Shown here: piece by piece, positions 1 through 12,504 of the stretch
Numbering within the stretch: position 1 is the first letter of the stretch
Layout: each line of letters opens with the position of its first letter
NCBI GenBank assembly: GCA_945643635.1
Contig: CALZFC010000009.1
Coordinates: 3,287,501-3,351,500 of the forward strand
Direction: 5' to 3'
Origin: Allodiplogaster sudhausi
Lineage: Eukaryota; Nematoda; Chromadorea; Rhabditida; Diplogasteridae
DNA: 64,000 nucleotides
Translations under genes and position numbers: made by a program
Notes under the pieces: model-generated
What the model saw: only the letters and a program-made list of their open reading frames with translations
Told to the model about the DNA's origin: nothing
The model's database searches: none

Positions 1-398
1 CTTCCCCTCCTCCGCCTTCAACTTAATTCCAAAATAGACGACACATTCATCCCCAGAGCAGTGCATTCCATCGCTGTGATGCGGCATTCTCTACCATCTT
101 TATCGCCCAATACGGCTCTCGTAACTACAACAATGTATCTCTCTTTCTCTCTCTCTCCATGTTCTCGTCTCCCTCATCACTGTCTCTTCCTCTTCCGTTC
201 TCCTCCCCTCTCCCTCCATCTATCTCTCTCCCTCTCTGCCACGCTCTCTCCGCCAACTTGCGGCTGCATCCTCCGCAGGAACAGCGCCTCACCGCAGCGC
301 GTACACTTGTCGTAACGCATCAATGTTGCGTCGTCCCCTCGTAGATAGAAGAGCGAACGATGCTCTCCTCCCTTTCACCTTCTATATCTCGCCCTCTT

Positions 399-442
<44 letters not shown>

Positions 443-3400
443 CTCAGTCTCTCTCTCCTTCCTCTCATCGCTTGCAACTTTCTCTTTCGGATTGTAAGCC
501 TCTCGAGTTGAACTTTGCCGCCTCATTGCAACGCTGCACCTTTTTTTCTGTCCTACCTTTTTTCGTGATTGAAATTAATTGCTGTTTTCTTGTAATGCTT
601 CCGTGAGTTGCGAGAACGCATGAAGGAGCGAGAGAATGCAATTGGGCCGGGCAGATGAGGTGTGACAGGGAACTTGCACTTGCACCCGAGGCGGCTCTCT
701 CAAAGGGATATGATCATTATACTACGGTTGCACAGGTCACATCTTTACAACTCTACCAGATTTTAATCGAAATTAATAAATTTCCTTGCACTTTGCGAAA
801 GAGTCTCGAGAGGAAATACGAGAAGGCTCTCGTACTTATGACTGAAAGAAGAGAAGTGAATCTCGCCATGTCATCTTCTGCCTTTGTCTCCGAAAGGCAG
901 AAGTACAAGAGTCACTGCTACTTCTGCCAGATGTTCCGTTGCTTGAATTCATATGATGATGATCTCCTTTAATAAGCGAGAGATGGAGAGAAGGTGGTAA
1001 GAATAGTAGAGTGCGCCGAGGATAAACAAAGTAAAAAAAAGAGATGGCCGAGCCTGCCAACCGATATCTCATCTCTCCAGGACGTTCTCTATCACCCTTC
1101 TGTGCTCTCCGTTTACTATCCTCGTACTCTCTCATTCTCTTTCTTCCTCTCTCTGTCTCCTTTTCTTTTTATTCCCTGCCTCAGCCCTTTTTTTAATCTC
1201 AGATGCCGTCCATGCTCAGTAGTTCGAGCTGTCTTGATTAATTTGCTGCACTATTCCATTTTCCGCTTGGTCGGCAATTTAAATGAAATAATCCATCTTG
1301 GTTCCCTTGAAGACAAAATAAATCTCATTCCTTAGAATCGATAAACTTCTTCTTTCTTGAGAGCATTTATCTGAAATATACAGAAGCGGCAAGCCTTTCT
1401 TCTCACCTTTATCCTATGCCTAAACGTTCTCGTGATGTCCTTATGCCTTATTGTGCCTTTCCGTGAGACGTGTGACTGAGTCATTCGAGTGTTTGGCTGG
1501 AAGGTCTTCGTTCTGCTCTCCTCCTCCCCTTCCCTCTCGCTTCCATTCTCTCAACACCGCTTCCTTTATCTGGCAGTTGTAGCTGGCCCGTCAATTCATG
1601 TTTCATCTATCTTTTTGTTTGCCATTTCTGTCTGTCGTTCTCTGTCTCTCTCTCTCATTCTCTTCGCTTGAGTAGCAGTAGGAGTAGCGGCAGCTCTCCT
1701 CCGGCTTGGCCCCTTCGGAGGCGCCGGTCCTTTCTTTGCTGGCCAGCGGCCTCCTTCCTGCTTTCTCTTTCCTCTCTCCACCCTCTTCACTCCTCTTTTT
1801 CCACTCTTTCCCGCCCCTTCTTCTCCTCTCGCCTCATTGGCTGCATCGAATCGTCTCTGCATGAAATTGACACTTCTCTCTCTATCACTCCTCTCATCAA
1901 CCTCATCTCATGCCTCGCGAGCCATTTTCTCGTTCTGAATCTCTCAACTTGTCTAGACGTTCCAACCGGCTTATCAGGCAGGGACTATACTGCTTTCACG
2001 CTCGGATGATCTTGTTTTTGCTGCCGTTTAAGCATTTCTTGTCAGAAGCCATAAATAATTTTGTGTGATGCTTTGAGAGGAAGTCCTGCAATTTCATACA
2101 TGTAAGTCAGATATGTAAGTGCCAGCATAGCTCGACTGCGCAGGTACATTTTCCGCTGTCTCAGTTCTCTTTTGAAGTGTTTATGACATCCTGATAGAGA
2201 TGAGGTTCATGGTGACAGGACGCGCACAGTGAGATTGAATGAAGAGAGAGAGAGGGATGTTGAGAAAGAGAGAAACATCTGATATCTTCCCTCTTCCTCG
2301 ACACCCATCCTCACTAGTTTATCGAGGCCACTCTCTGCAGGATCTGCGATCATGATGAGAGCAAAAAATGCCCAAAGGGCGTCACCCAAAAGTGCAGTTG
2401 TGAAGCCTTCCAGATACATACATATTTCTTTCCGCCTCGGGGACATGGAGATTTACCTCTCCCTCTCCTCTTTTTGTGCCTTTCCTCGTCACTCACTCTC
2501 ACTCCCTGCGGCACATATGCTTGCTTGCTTGCTTGCTCATGTTGTCCCTTCCATGTCTTGCAGTAATCCTCTTTCACGAGTAGCCGCTGTTATATCCAGC
2601 AATCGGCATGAAAAAGAGAGAGATATTGATGACGTCGAATGAGTGATGAGAGAGACATGAAAAAATGTGTTGTACATGAAGAGAGGAGATGGATCGGTGA
2701 GGAGCATCGAGACTGGTTATAAACAAAAATGTGAAGAATGAGAGGGAGAGAAGGAGAATGAAGAAAAAGATTGTAAAAAAAATTTAAGTGATCGAATGAT
2801 TTTTGCAGAGTTGCTCACGCGAGAAACCATTTTGTGTTGTCGACTTGCATAAGGGATAAGATCCTCTTCCTCTTCTGCTAAGCAATCACAATTCACTTCA
2901 CCTTTTCTTCTGTCTCCCTCGCAATCGGCCAGTGAAATAAAATTTCCACTGTTGCAGTATTGTATTTGTATATTTGTTTGGCCCCAATAAATATTTGCAT
3001 TCGTGCTGAAAGTGATGACTAAAGAGGAAAGAGATAGCGTAGAACAGCTAAGGAAATGCATGCTTGTGCCTGTAACCTTCATGCGGTCGGCTTTCGTGGT
3101 TTACGACACTTTGATGCGTGGCTCCTCAGTGGCTGGCATCAACTGCATTTTATGATGAGAAGGAAAGAAGGAGGGGAAGAAGGGCGGCAGTCCGCTGATG
3201 TTGCTCTTTTTTGATCATCTCCCACCCTCTCTTTCCCAGCTCCTTTCGCTTCCCTCCCTCTTCAACATGCATGCACCCATGGCTCTGCCACCGAGAACTT
3301 ACCTCTTTTTATTTCACCGAAGTGCGCGTGCCATGTGAAGAAAGGTGTGAGTGTTCTCTCGAGCTCTCGCTCTCTTTTCTCCTTCGGCTTTACTTCAGAG

Positions 3401-5271
3401 CAATCCCCAACTTGCCATGGAGAGTTTGCACATGTGCATCGCTCGCTTTTTCTCAGATTTTATTCCTTTCTAAGGGCGAAGAAGAGCCCTTAGTGAGATG
3501 ACTGATGTTGCTGGCAAGGGGTTTGCTTGGCATTACGGCATTGCTCTATCACATCCAAGAAGGGCTCCGGAGCGTGTACACTAGGCACAGGGAGGGGGGA
3601 TACATGAGGAGGTTCCTCAGGGCACGAACATCTAGTGTTCTTTCGATCTCTTCTGCATGCCTCTGGCCATTCATTGCGTCTCTATGAAGAACAACTGGAC
3701 ATCCAGACAGAACATTACTGGAGCGAATTCAGAGAAGGGAGAATAGAAAGAGAAGGGGCCCTCTTAATCATACGCATTGGAAACCGACATATTCTGTCAA
3801 TCGCAGTGCTATTTCTGTAACCTGGAGAAGGGAAGCATGAGTCAATGCTGGTCTTATCAGTGAGTGTGGAGGGGGGGGGGGGTGGAATGTGCTTCCGGTC
3901 GTCCCAGTCGTGTCCTGCTCTAAGCCTCAATGGCCGGCTGGCTAGCCCCTCTCTGAGCCCCTCTCCTCCGTCTTGTGCATGAATCAGCGCAAGCTTGATT
4001 GATGATGCCATTGCTAATTCGTCCTCTTGAGCCTTCCTCTCCGTTCTTACAGCTGCCTAACTTTATTTTGCTGGTGATAGATTAAGCAGTGTATCAAATG
4101 TTCATTAATAATTGCTCAACATTTTTTTACTTTCTTCAATTCTCATTCGATTTGCAAGCCTATCAGATGTATGTATGTTATGGAACGAATAGCTGCATGA
4201 CATCTTCTCCCTTTCGTCATGTTCGAGGGGGTGGCAGGTGCATTGTGTCCAAAAAGAAAAGAAAGGGTAGAAGGATTGAAAGGAGAGATGTGAGCAAGTC
4301 TGTGGCATCCCTTACTTCTTGGTGGTCTTCTTGGTCTTCTTGCTCTCTCTGCTTCCCTCTAAGTCTCTTCCTCTGCACCTGCACCGCTCATTTGGATAGC
4401 CAAGAAGAGTTGAAGAAGCTCAGCTTCTGCACGGGCAGATTCGTGTTTGAATTCTATACGAGTGAGAGAGAGAGAGAGAGAAAGCGAAGGAGCGAGAGTG
4501 GCAAACAGATAGAGCAAGAGGGAAACAGAGGAACGAGAGAGAGAGGGAGAGAGAGAAAGAGAAAGAGGAAGGGTAAAAGAAAGAGCAAAGTAAAAGAAAG
4601 AGAGAGAAAGAGAGAGAAAGAGAAAGAGAGTGAAACGAGAGAGTGCAGGTCTTTTATGGCGAATAAAGTGGGCAAAATCGCAGTAAAACGAAGCATGAGC
4701 GCTCCTCGAACGTCGAAAGCGTTTGTAGGAGAAGAAGAAGGAGCAAGATATTAGGAGGGGGAGGATGAGAGACTAAGAAGACAAAAGACAGAGAGAGGAA
4801 GTGAGAGAGAGTGATAGAGAAATCGGAGAAGGAGAGCGGTGTCAGGCATCTTGACGCCACGACAAGAGACATGACATGCGAGAGGGAGTGAAAGGGGGAG
4901 TCCCAGCTTGCCAACGGGCAATTCCCAGGCGATGCAGCGGTTCTCGCGGAGCAACAAGAGATCACCCCTCGTCTCTCCATCTCCTCTCTTCTCGTTCGCT
5001 TCTCTACTCTACCCATAATCGCTGTCCAAATATCATGTTGTAAATGGCCAAAAAAGAACTGTCAAAATATGATGAATAGCCCGTCGATTAGTCATGCGTG
5101 CTCTTGCTCTGCTCATCAGTCTCAGTTGATGGTGGCGTCCCGCAACATTGAACAGCGCCTGCTCTTCACTAGCTGATCGGTTACAATTCAATTCATTCAT
5201 GGCAACACTAATCTGCTCACTTTCAACCAAGGACAAATCGGCGCGCATATCCCTCTCTTTTTCATTCTCCC

Positions 5272-5303
<32 letters not shown>

Positions 5304-6123
5304 CCTCTTTCCACAACTTTATTTCTTTTTCTCACTCAAACTCTCTTTCCTTCCCTACTTCTTTCGCATTTTCTCTAAATCGAGTACCAACCACTTTTCC
5401 TTCTGTACAACAAATCTGAAAGACACCTTTTTTGCAGAGCAAGCAAATTGGCAATAGCTAAACTGCCTAACTATCGTCTGTTTTTTGATGTTGACTTCGA
5501 ATGCCTTGCCTTTTCACCTTTGTTTTCGAATGAATTTCGTAAGTTTACGACTCCATGACTGTACGGTTGAAATGTGACGCCCGCTTGCTGTATACACATT
5601 TATGCGTTCGAAAGGCCCGGGGCCATATTGAATAATACAAAAAAGAGAATGCTGAGATGACAGGCAATGCTGCGGAATGTTCGTTTACAGTATCACTTTC
5701 ATCTGGCCGAACTGTTTTTTGTAAACTATGACATCACATACAAAAAGCCGCGAGAGCCATTGATAAGACACAGTGCCAGAATTCTTCTCTTCTCTCAAGT
5801 ATTCGCGTAATTATTCTCTGCGCAGCAGAATGATGTTTTCTTTGTATGCTTGACATGGCTGAGGATGTTTGTGCCTCGAAGGTCCTCTCCATCCGATTGC
5901 CACTAATCATGGTGTCTCGCACTCTGATTGTGAGTAGCTGTGTTGGCAGCAGCACCGGAGTGCAAAGGAGGTCACCCCTCCCATTATCTCATCTCGCCCG
6001 TGGCACACATTGACAGAGGGGCCATTATGTGTGTACTACAAGCGTGTGTCCACTCACTCAGACTGATCAGACGAGGCTCGCGGAGTGTAGATCAGTGACC
6101 GCCTTCCCGCCTCCTCTGCCACC
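1..6123. other. CT-rich non-coding upstream region
   Basis: No exon chain with consistent phase could be built here. The sequence is dominated by pyrimidine tracts (for example a long CT run near 400-440) and purine tracts (4460-4640). The many short open frames translate to Leu/Ser or Arg/Glu/Lys runs, as expected from such tracts. One frame at 655-969 (+) is less repetitive but has no convincing splice partners or homology that I recognise. The region probably holds the promoter of the Ig-domain gene at its right end. Confidence 0.6.
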
Positions 6124-8988
6124 ATGCGTCGTCTTCTTCTCCTCCTGCCACTTCTCCTTACCGTCTCCTCTGCGCCCGCCAGCTCGACTGGCTCGCCAAA
6201 GGGAAAAGTCTATCCCCTCAACGGCACCACCGTCCATGTTAGTAATATTTTCACGCACTTGTAATTTTCTTATTTTAGATACAGTGAGATTATTTTTCTT
6301 ATTTTAGATACAGTGAGATTATAATATTTTTTTATTTGAGATACAGTATGCCCATTTCAGGCTGCCATCGGAAAGGAATTGACCCTCTCATGCAAGTTTA
6401 CCGGCATCGAGCGTATGTTTCCTGTTTGATTTCAATACAATTTAAAATAATTTAGGCAGGACATAAAAGATAACAATGAATAAATTTGCAGCAGAGGATG
6501 ACTACATCTTCTGGAACAAGGGCGATAATGTCCTCTTCGTGGGCGACCACAGCCCCGATGATTACTCCGCAGCCACTCACGAGATCACTGAGTCCGGACC
6601 AAACTCTAGGGTGGGAGGAATTATTATAATTTCTTTGCAACACTTTTTATACATCTGGGTTTGCTTGATATTGCCACCATCTGTTAGTAGAGGAATTAAA
6701 TTGCATTTGTAGCCATCTTGTTAGGAGCAGGCAGCATGCCTCTCTCCTCTTCTGTTCATTCATCATTTAGTAGTTCATCGTTGGCCCTTAGCTTGTTGAA
6801 GCAGAAGAACCTCTTTATTCTTTGATGTTTGCGAACAAGAAAAACACTGGAACATGCTCGTACTTTTAATAATGAAATTGCATTATAAAAGCTCAATATT
6901 CCATTCGAAATAAGTGTAACCAATTACTTATTTACTTTAGATTTCTAACCTGAAGATCTTTGCACTTCAACCAAACGATGACGCCGTCTTCAAATGCGGA
7001 TATGAAAATTCAGACGAAAAAGTGTTCAAGAGCATCAAAGTGAACGTTCTTGGTTAGTAGGTTCAAAGATTTTGTAACTTAAATCCTACTACATATCAGT
7101 TGTCATCTACGTGCACTTACAGTTCCGCCCAACATCGAAATTTCGCCATCACATAACCCGTACAGAGTTTTGGCTGGAGAGTCGGTGACGTTGAATTGCC
7201 GGACTCGTGAGGCTAATCCAGTTCCTACTATCAAATGGAGCAAGGAAGTACTGCTGATCTTAAGCTTCAAAATAATTATACCGTTTTCCCTGATTTTTTT
7301 ACTGTTTTAATAGGATGAAAACAATGTGCAACCATAATTTCCATAATTATAGGGTGGCAGCCTCCCTTCATCCGCCGCACATGATTTCAACACTCTCCGT
7401 CTATCGGCAGTGAAGAAATCCGATTCAGGAGTCTACAATTGCAAAGCGACGAACAAAGTGGGCGAAGCCACTTCAACGATCGAGATGATTGTAGACGGTT
7501 CGAGCAAATCCATACTCTCTCCCTATTAACACTCTTTTCTTCACACACCTTTAATTCTCTCCAATTTTCATATATGGATACTAAGAAAACATTTGGTTTG
7601 TTTGCATACTTGAGATTGCCGTTTACAGCATGATTAACATCGAAACATTAACGTTAGCATAATAATTAGAAGACGGACGGAGGACTTTAGGAGGCGAGGA
7701 AGAGCCGGAAGTTAAGAAGGAAGATTCAACGACTGGCAAAGACGACAAGGTGACCGAACAGCCAAGAGGTATACATTCACTCCCTCTCTCACATGCATGT
7801 CATTTGATGTGTTCTGGAGTGACAACTTCCTTCTAGTAATGTGTGAGATGCATGACAATGATGGATTGCAGCTGCGCCTTGGATCAAGACAGAGGCCACC
7901 TTCCAGGCGGTCAAGCTCAATACAAATGTCAAGATCGCTTGCAATTACGATGGCTACCCGGAGCCTACGATCTTGTGGAGTTTCAATGGAAATCAGGTTT
8001 TTTCCATTCTTTTCGCTCAGTTCGATCATCTTCTCAAATGTAGATAAATGTGGGTGACAACCGCGTCAAGCAATTCGCTCGCCGTCTCGCCAATGTTTCC
8101 CAATCGATTCTCGAGGTTAGAATTCAACGACGTCATGGGGGCTTCAGGAGAATGACTTGTTTCTTTGAGGTCTCTGATATTACTGCCGAGTTCTTCGGCG
8201 ACTACTCATGCAAGGCTTCGAATCAGTACGGCAGTGAGACTGCGGCTATTCACGTCAGCGGTCAGATATTTTCAAATACAATCAATGTACATATGTATGT
8301 ACGTACATACAAATGTCACAAATGCACAATTGTTCTCGTGGTAAAAAGTTAAAAAAAAATATACGCTAAGAAAATAATTATTCTCACAATTCATGCATGA
8401 TTCTAATTTCAGGTCAACCTGGAGCACTAAAACTTAAAGTCGACAAGACGACCGTTTCATGGTCTGTGATCTCTGCATACGACATTACGAAGTACCGCGT
8501 TTACTACCGCCTCCCTGACACTGATGGATGGGACGAGAAAGTCGACATTGACGCGAAGAGTTCGTATCCTTCTACGACTTGAATTTGATTTGTAAGAACA
8601 AGCTATTCACTTTAATCATAAGATTACGTTGTAGGCGGTGACAAACAGAGCGAGACAGAGTGGAGAGGTTCGCTGGACCTGGCCACTCGACTGCCGGCCG
8701 GCCGATATGAAGTGCAGGTGCAGGCCAGCAACGAGCAACTTGGCTGGGGCACCAGCTGGGCCGACAGCTACATGGTCGTGGACATGTCGGGCGAGGCTTC
8801 TGACGATGCCACCCAGTGTATGTCTGCTCCTTGCTTTTTATATGTACATTTACTTTTTATAGTCATTACAAGAAAAAACATTCACTATGATTGCAGCAGC
8901 ATCTGGCTCGGATAACGGATCGTCCACGGTAGTAACCGCGACGAGTACCCTCACTACTCTCCTTATCTTCCTTTTCATTCAAGCATAG
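6124..8988 (+). CDS. GPI-anchor-type adhesion protein, 3 Ig + 1 FN3
   Basis: Thirteen exons join in phase to 491 aa: 6124-6237, 6361-6412, 6492-6610, 6941-7052, 7123-7247, 7353-7497, 7670-7768, 7872-7996, 8044-8115, 8170-8260, 8413-8559, 8635-8817, 8897-8988. Residues 1-20 form a signal peptide (RRLLLLLPLLLTVSS). Three immunoglobulin domains show paired cysteines C49-C114, C158-C204 (with DSGVYNC) and C279-C335 (with GDYSC). An acidic linker lies at about 223-255. A fibronectin III domain follows at about 355-455 (KYRVYYR, RYEVQVQASN). The protein ends in a Ser/Gly spacer and a hydrophobic tail with no basic stop-transfer, the usual form of a GPI-anchor signal. This order resembles the NCAM/fasciclin II type of neural adhesion proteins but is shorter. 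Start is the first ATG before the signal peptide. The 54-nt intron at 8116-8169 is a multiple of three and open, so its retention would add residues without a frameshift. Confidence 0.9.
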
Positions 8989-10624
8989 ATCATTCTTTTC
9001 TACAATACTAATTGACACTTACTTCTTGCCAGCCATGATCTTGCCGTCTCCTCTGCCTGAACTCGCCATGTTTAATCAAAGAAGATATCAGATATTGTCG
9101 ATCCTTTCTCTCTGTCTTCCTCGACCAGTGTCGCCTCTTTCACAGACACTCAGGTACCATAGCAATCCTCTACCCCTCCCCTGTTTCTCCCTTTCATGCG
9201 CTCTTTCTCTCTTCACTTTCCTTACCGTAATGATGAGAATGGCATTCATTCCACGTTGGACTGGGCAATGTCTTCTCGGAGTTCCATTCACCCACGGTTT
9301 CTGCCAAATCTAACTTGCTCATCGCTCTGTGACTCTAGGTATGCCTCGTTGTGCTTCTAGAACATTTCCTCTCCATCCTCTACTAATTTACTCCCGTCTT
9401 TTAACTGATCTGATATTCTACTCTCTTTGTATATCACTGTCGTTTCACTTCATCTTTGTCCCTCTGCATTCCATGCAAGCCCGTTTCACTTGATGCTCTC
9501 TTCGCTTCCTCTCACTATCTCTCTCTCGCTCTCTCTCTCTTTGTTCTCTTCTCTCTCGCTTTCATCTCTTGTAAACTGCCTCTCTCCGGTGCAGTCCATG
9601 CTCTCCTTGCATGTGCATCCTCTTCGATTATCTTTATTGTTTCTGTTTGTTTCCTTTAAACTGCGAGAGTTCACTCTCTTTCAAAGCAGTCAGTCTTTGC
9701 CGTTTATGTCATTCGATCATCCGGTAATGGGAGTTGTTATCTCCGTAATTGTTATATCTTCAAATAATTGTTAAAAAAGACTGATAATCTTTAATTCACT
9801 ACACGTTCCATTCTTTTACTATTCCTAAATCATTCCCATGTGTGAAGTATATTCGTGCTATTGTTATATAGTAAAAAGCATCTCACTACTTAGTCATTTT
9901 TAGATTGATGTGCAACACATGTGGGTGTTTCATTCTTACTCAAAAAAACATTTCGAATTATTCACGATGGTCTAATAAACATCTAATCCTTGCCCTAATT
10001 CAACAAGAAAAAGCCAAGAATAATTTTATATTTTTGCCGGTGAACGATCCAAGGCAAAATCTGATGAACTGCTCTGATCTTGCTTTTTTTTAAAAGTAGA
10101 TATGCTAAACAATATGATGACATCCAAAACTTTAAGCTACCTGTTAGTCATAACAACATAAAATTCAGCACCTTTCGTAACGTGAAATGGTAGGCGCAGA
10201 ATTATTGAACCTAAGAGCGAATGCATGAAATTCCAGAGTAGTAACACGCAGAGAAAAACCAGGTCAACGAAGAAAAAAGAAAACATTAGCTGTATTTGAC
10301 AAGAGGCAGCATAGGAGTCTGATTCGCACTTCTTTTTCGTGAAATATGACAACTGGGCAGTGAGATCGTTTCGCATAATCATGGTTGAAAACATTATTGA
10401 TTGACAATTGTCATATCTTTGATGATAAGTGATGCTAATGCTCACATCCATAATACTAAACCCGATTTCAGTAGACTTCTAGCGATATTGCTAGCGGTCG
10501 TTATGATCAGTCACACGGCAATAACAATGTCTGCCATCGAATTGGGGGAAGAAGGTAGGTCAAGAAGTCATTCGTTCTAGCAATGGAGGCAATACTTGCA
10601 AGGAGATATGGCATGAGAGGAAGG
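8989..10624. other. intergenic, no gene seen
   Basis: Pyrimidine-rich in the first half (9100-9560) and AT-rich afterwards. No exon chain found. It lies between the converging 3' ends of the Ig-domain gene (+) and the small PY-motif gene (-). Confidence 0.6.
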
Positions 10625-12504
10625 CTACATGGCAGAGGATCGAGTGATGGTGTAGATGGAGCCATCGCCCCTCTGCTCGAGGCGGTTGCCGTTGCCAGAA
10701 ACGGCAGCCTCGTAGCTCGGAGGCAGTACTGTCGATGATGTCCCCGGCCGCTCCGGAGCAACCCTCAATTCAGGTCAGTCGTTGGCAAAGAAGAAATCGG
10801 ATAGCTGAGAAGAAACAATTCAAAACATTGTATTATTGCTATAGATTTATGTAAGGAACAGACACCAATTATGAGACCTCAAGACTTGCGTGTACACAGT
10901 TTTAATATAGTTTTGAAGTGTAGTTTCTTTCTGATAACAAGGCTAAAAAAGAGAAGAAGTAATAGACACCAATTATGAGACCTCAAGACTTGCGTGTACA
11001 CAGTTTTAATATAGTTTTGAAGTGTAGTTTCTTTCTGATAACAAGGCTAAAAAAGAGAAGAAGTAATAGGTATCGTGCATTGGTAGGAAAGGTGAGGTTT
11101 GAGAAAAAAAGTAAAATGCTCGTAAGTGGTGTTCATGCGGAAAAAGGTGACCTCAAAATCCTCGCCTGCTCGCCGCCTTTGACATAGGCAGGTGGATTGG
11201 CTGATCTGAAGCGTCGGTTAAGGGGAAAGATGCTTAAAGGTTTTATTGTTGGAAGTGTTGGGGTGGACAGTGCGAGATATGAACAAGAAGTTGTTAGCAG
11301 TGTCAGATAAAAAGCAGTTAGACAAATAAGCAAGAAAAATTTTTTATTTTACAGATTTTGCTACCTACTGAATCGATTGTTGAAAAGATAGAAAGACCTG
11401 GTAGGATTGGATGCCTCGGTCCCTGGCAACCCATCCATGCGAAGAGCATCTTCGTAGCTTGGCAGCGCTGCGTGAACCTGCTGCAAACACATTCACTCAC
11501 TCTGCTTTTCTCCGTTATTTTCTGCATATCCCACATGACAACAAACAATTTGCGTGTACTACGGATCAACAATTCAGTTTGCTCTTCAGAGCATGGAATA
11601 GCTAGTGTGTTTGCATGTGGGAATTGGAGTGATTCAGAAAGAAGCGAGAAAGAGTGGAACAGAGAGAGAGAGAGAAAGGGAGATAGAGAAAAGAGAGGGA
11701 GAGTAAGAGAGAGAGAAAGAGAGAGAGAGTAAAAGAGAGGCAGAGAAAGAGATAAAGAGAAAGAGAGAGAGAGAGAGAGCCTGAGGGGGAGGAGGAGGTC
11801 AAGAGGGAGCGGCAACCGGCTGCATCAGCCCGTGTGCTTGTCTCTCTTACAGTGAATGGCAAGCAAAGAAGAGAAAGAGTCGCGTGGAGTGTTTGCCGTG
11901 CCACGCAAGAAGCCACGCCGCCCGCCGCGTCAACACAACATCGCCCGTTTATTTCCAGCTATTTCTATGTACTTCTTCTTTCAGCCGAACCCTCTTTTTT
12001 GCCGTTTCTCGCCCCGTGTTATCTCCAGTGTCACATAACATACTGCATCATTCTTCAACCTCAGTCAAGACAAGTAGCAAAGTCAAATAAACGCCTGAAG
12101 GAAGCATTTGAAATGCCGAGAGAGAGGGAGAAAGAAACCTGGGCAACTTGTGGATTTCCGATGACGGAGAGCGAGACAGAAGAGGAGAGGACGGCGTCGG
12201 CAGTCCGCGCTCCCTCGCTCACTGCTCGCGAGATTGCCGCCGCTATTAGAGTCTGGAGGAAAAAATAGGAATTAGCATTAGTGTAAGGAGAAGGCACAAG
12301 ATGGGAACACAAAGAGGCAACGGAAGGATATGAAGCAAGCGGAAAGAAGAAGAAAGAAGAGGGACTCGCCTGTGTACGCCGCTGTTGTTTTAAGACGGCC
12401 ATCCGGCGGGCAGTTCGGTGCACGGCGAGGCAGAAGGCAATCCAGATCAGAGCGGCGAGCAGGAGAAGCAGTCCGACCAGCACTGCCAGGGCCATCGAAG
12501 GCAT
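10625..12504 (-). CDS. small single-pass membrane protein with LPSY and PPSY motifs
   Basis: Three exons join in phase to 111 aa: 12504-12378, 11467-11398, 10763-10625. The N-terminus MPSMALAVLVG runs straight into a single strong transmembrane helix (about 4-25), followed by a basic stop-transfer (HRTARRM). The cytosolic tail carries two PY-like motifs, LPSYEDAL and LPPSYEAAV, of the sort bound by WW domains of NEDD4-type ubiquitin ligases. The layout (short N-terminus, one helix, LPSY in the tail) recalls Commissureless and other PY-motif trafficking adaptors; this is inference from motifs, not homology. The start may be further upstream: the frame is open to 12541 (acidic, Ser-rich), and a protein-like stretch at about 13017-12850 (-) could be an extracellular exon spliced in at an acceptor near 12541. 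Confidence 0.6.
10861..11068. repeat. 104-bp perfect tandem duplication
   Basis: Two adjacent copies, 10861-10964 and 10965-11068, appear identical over about 104 bp. They lie inside the last intron of the small PY-motif gene. Identity suggests a recent duplication or an assembly artefact. Confidence 0.85.

Noticed and set aside
4454..4754. Arg/Glu/Lys-rich frame (plus) and Leu/Ser-rich frame (minus)
   Set aside because: Both come from a GA-rich repeat; composition alone explains them.
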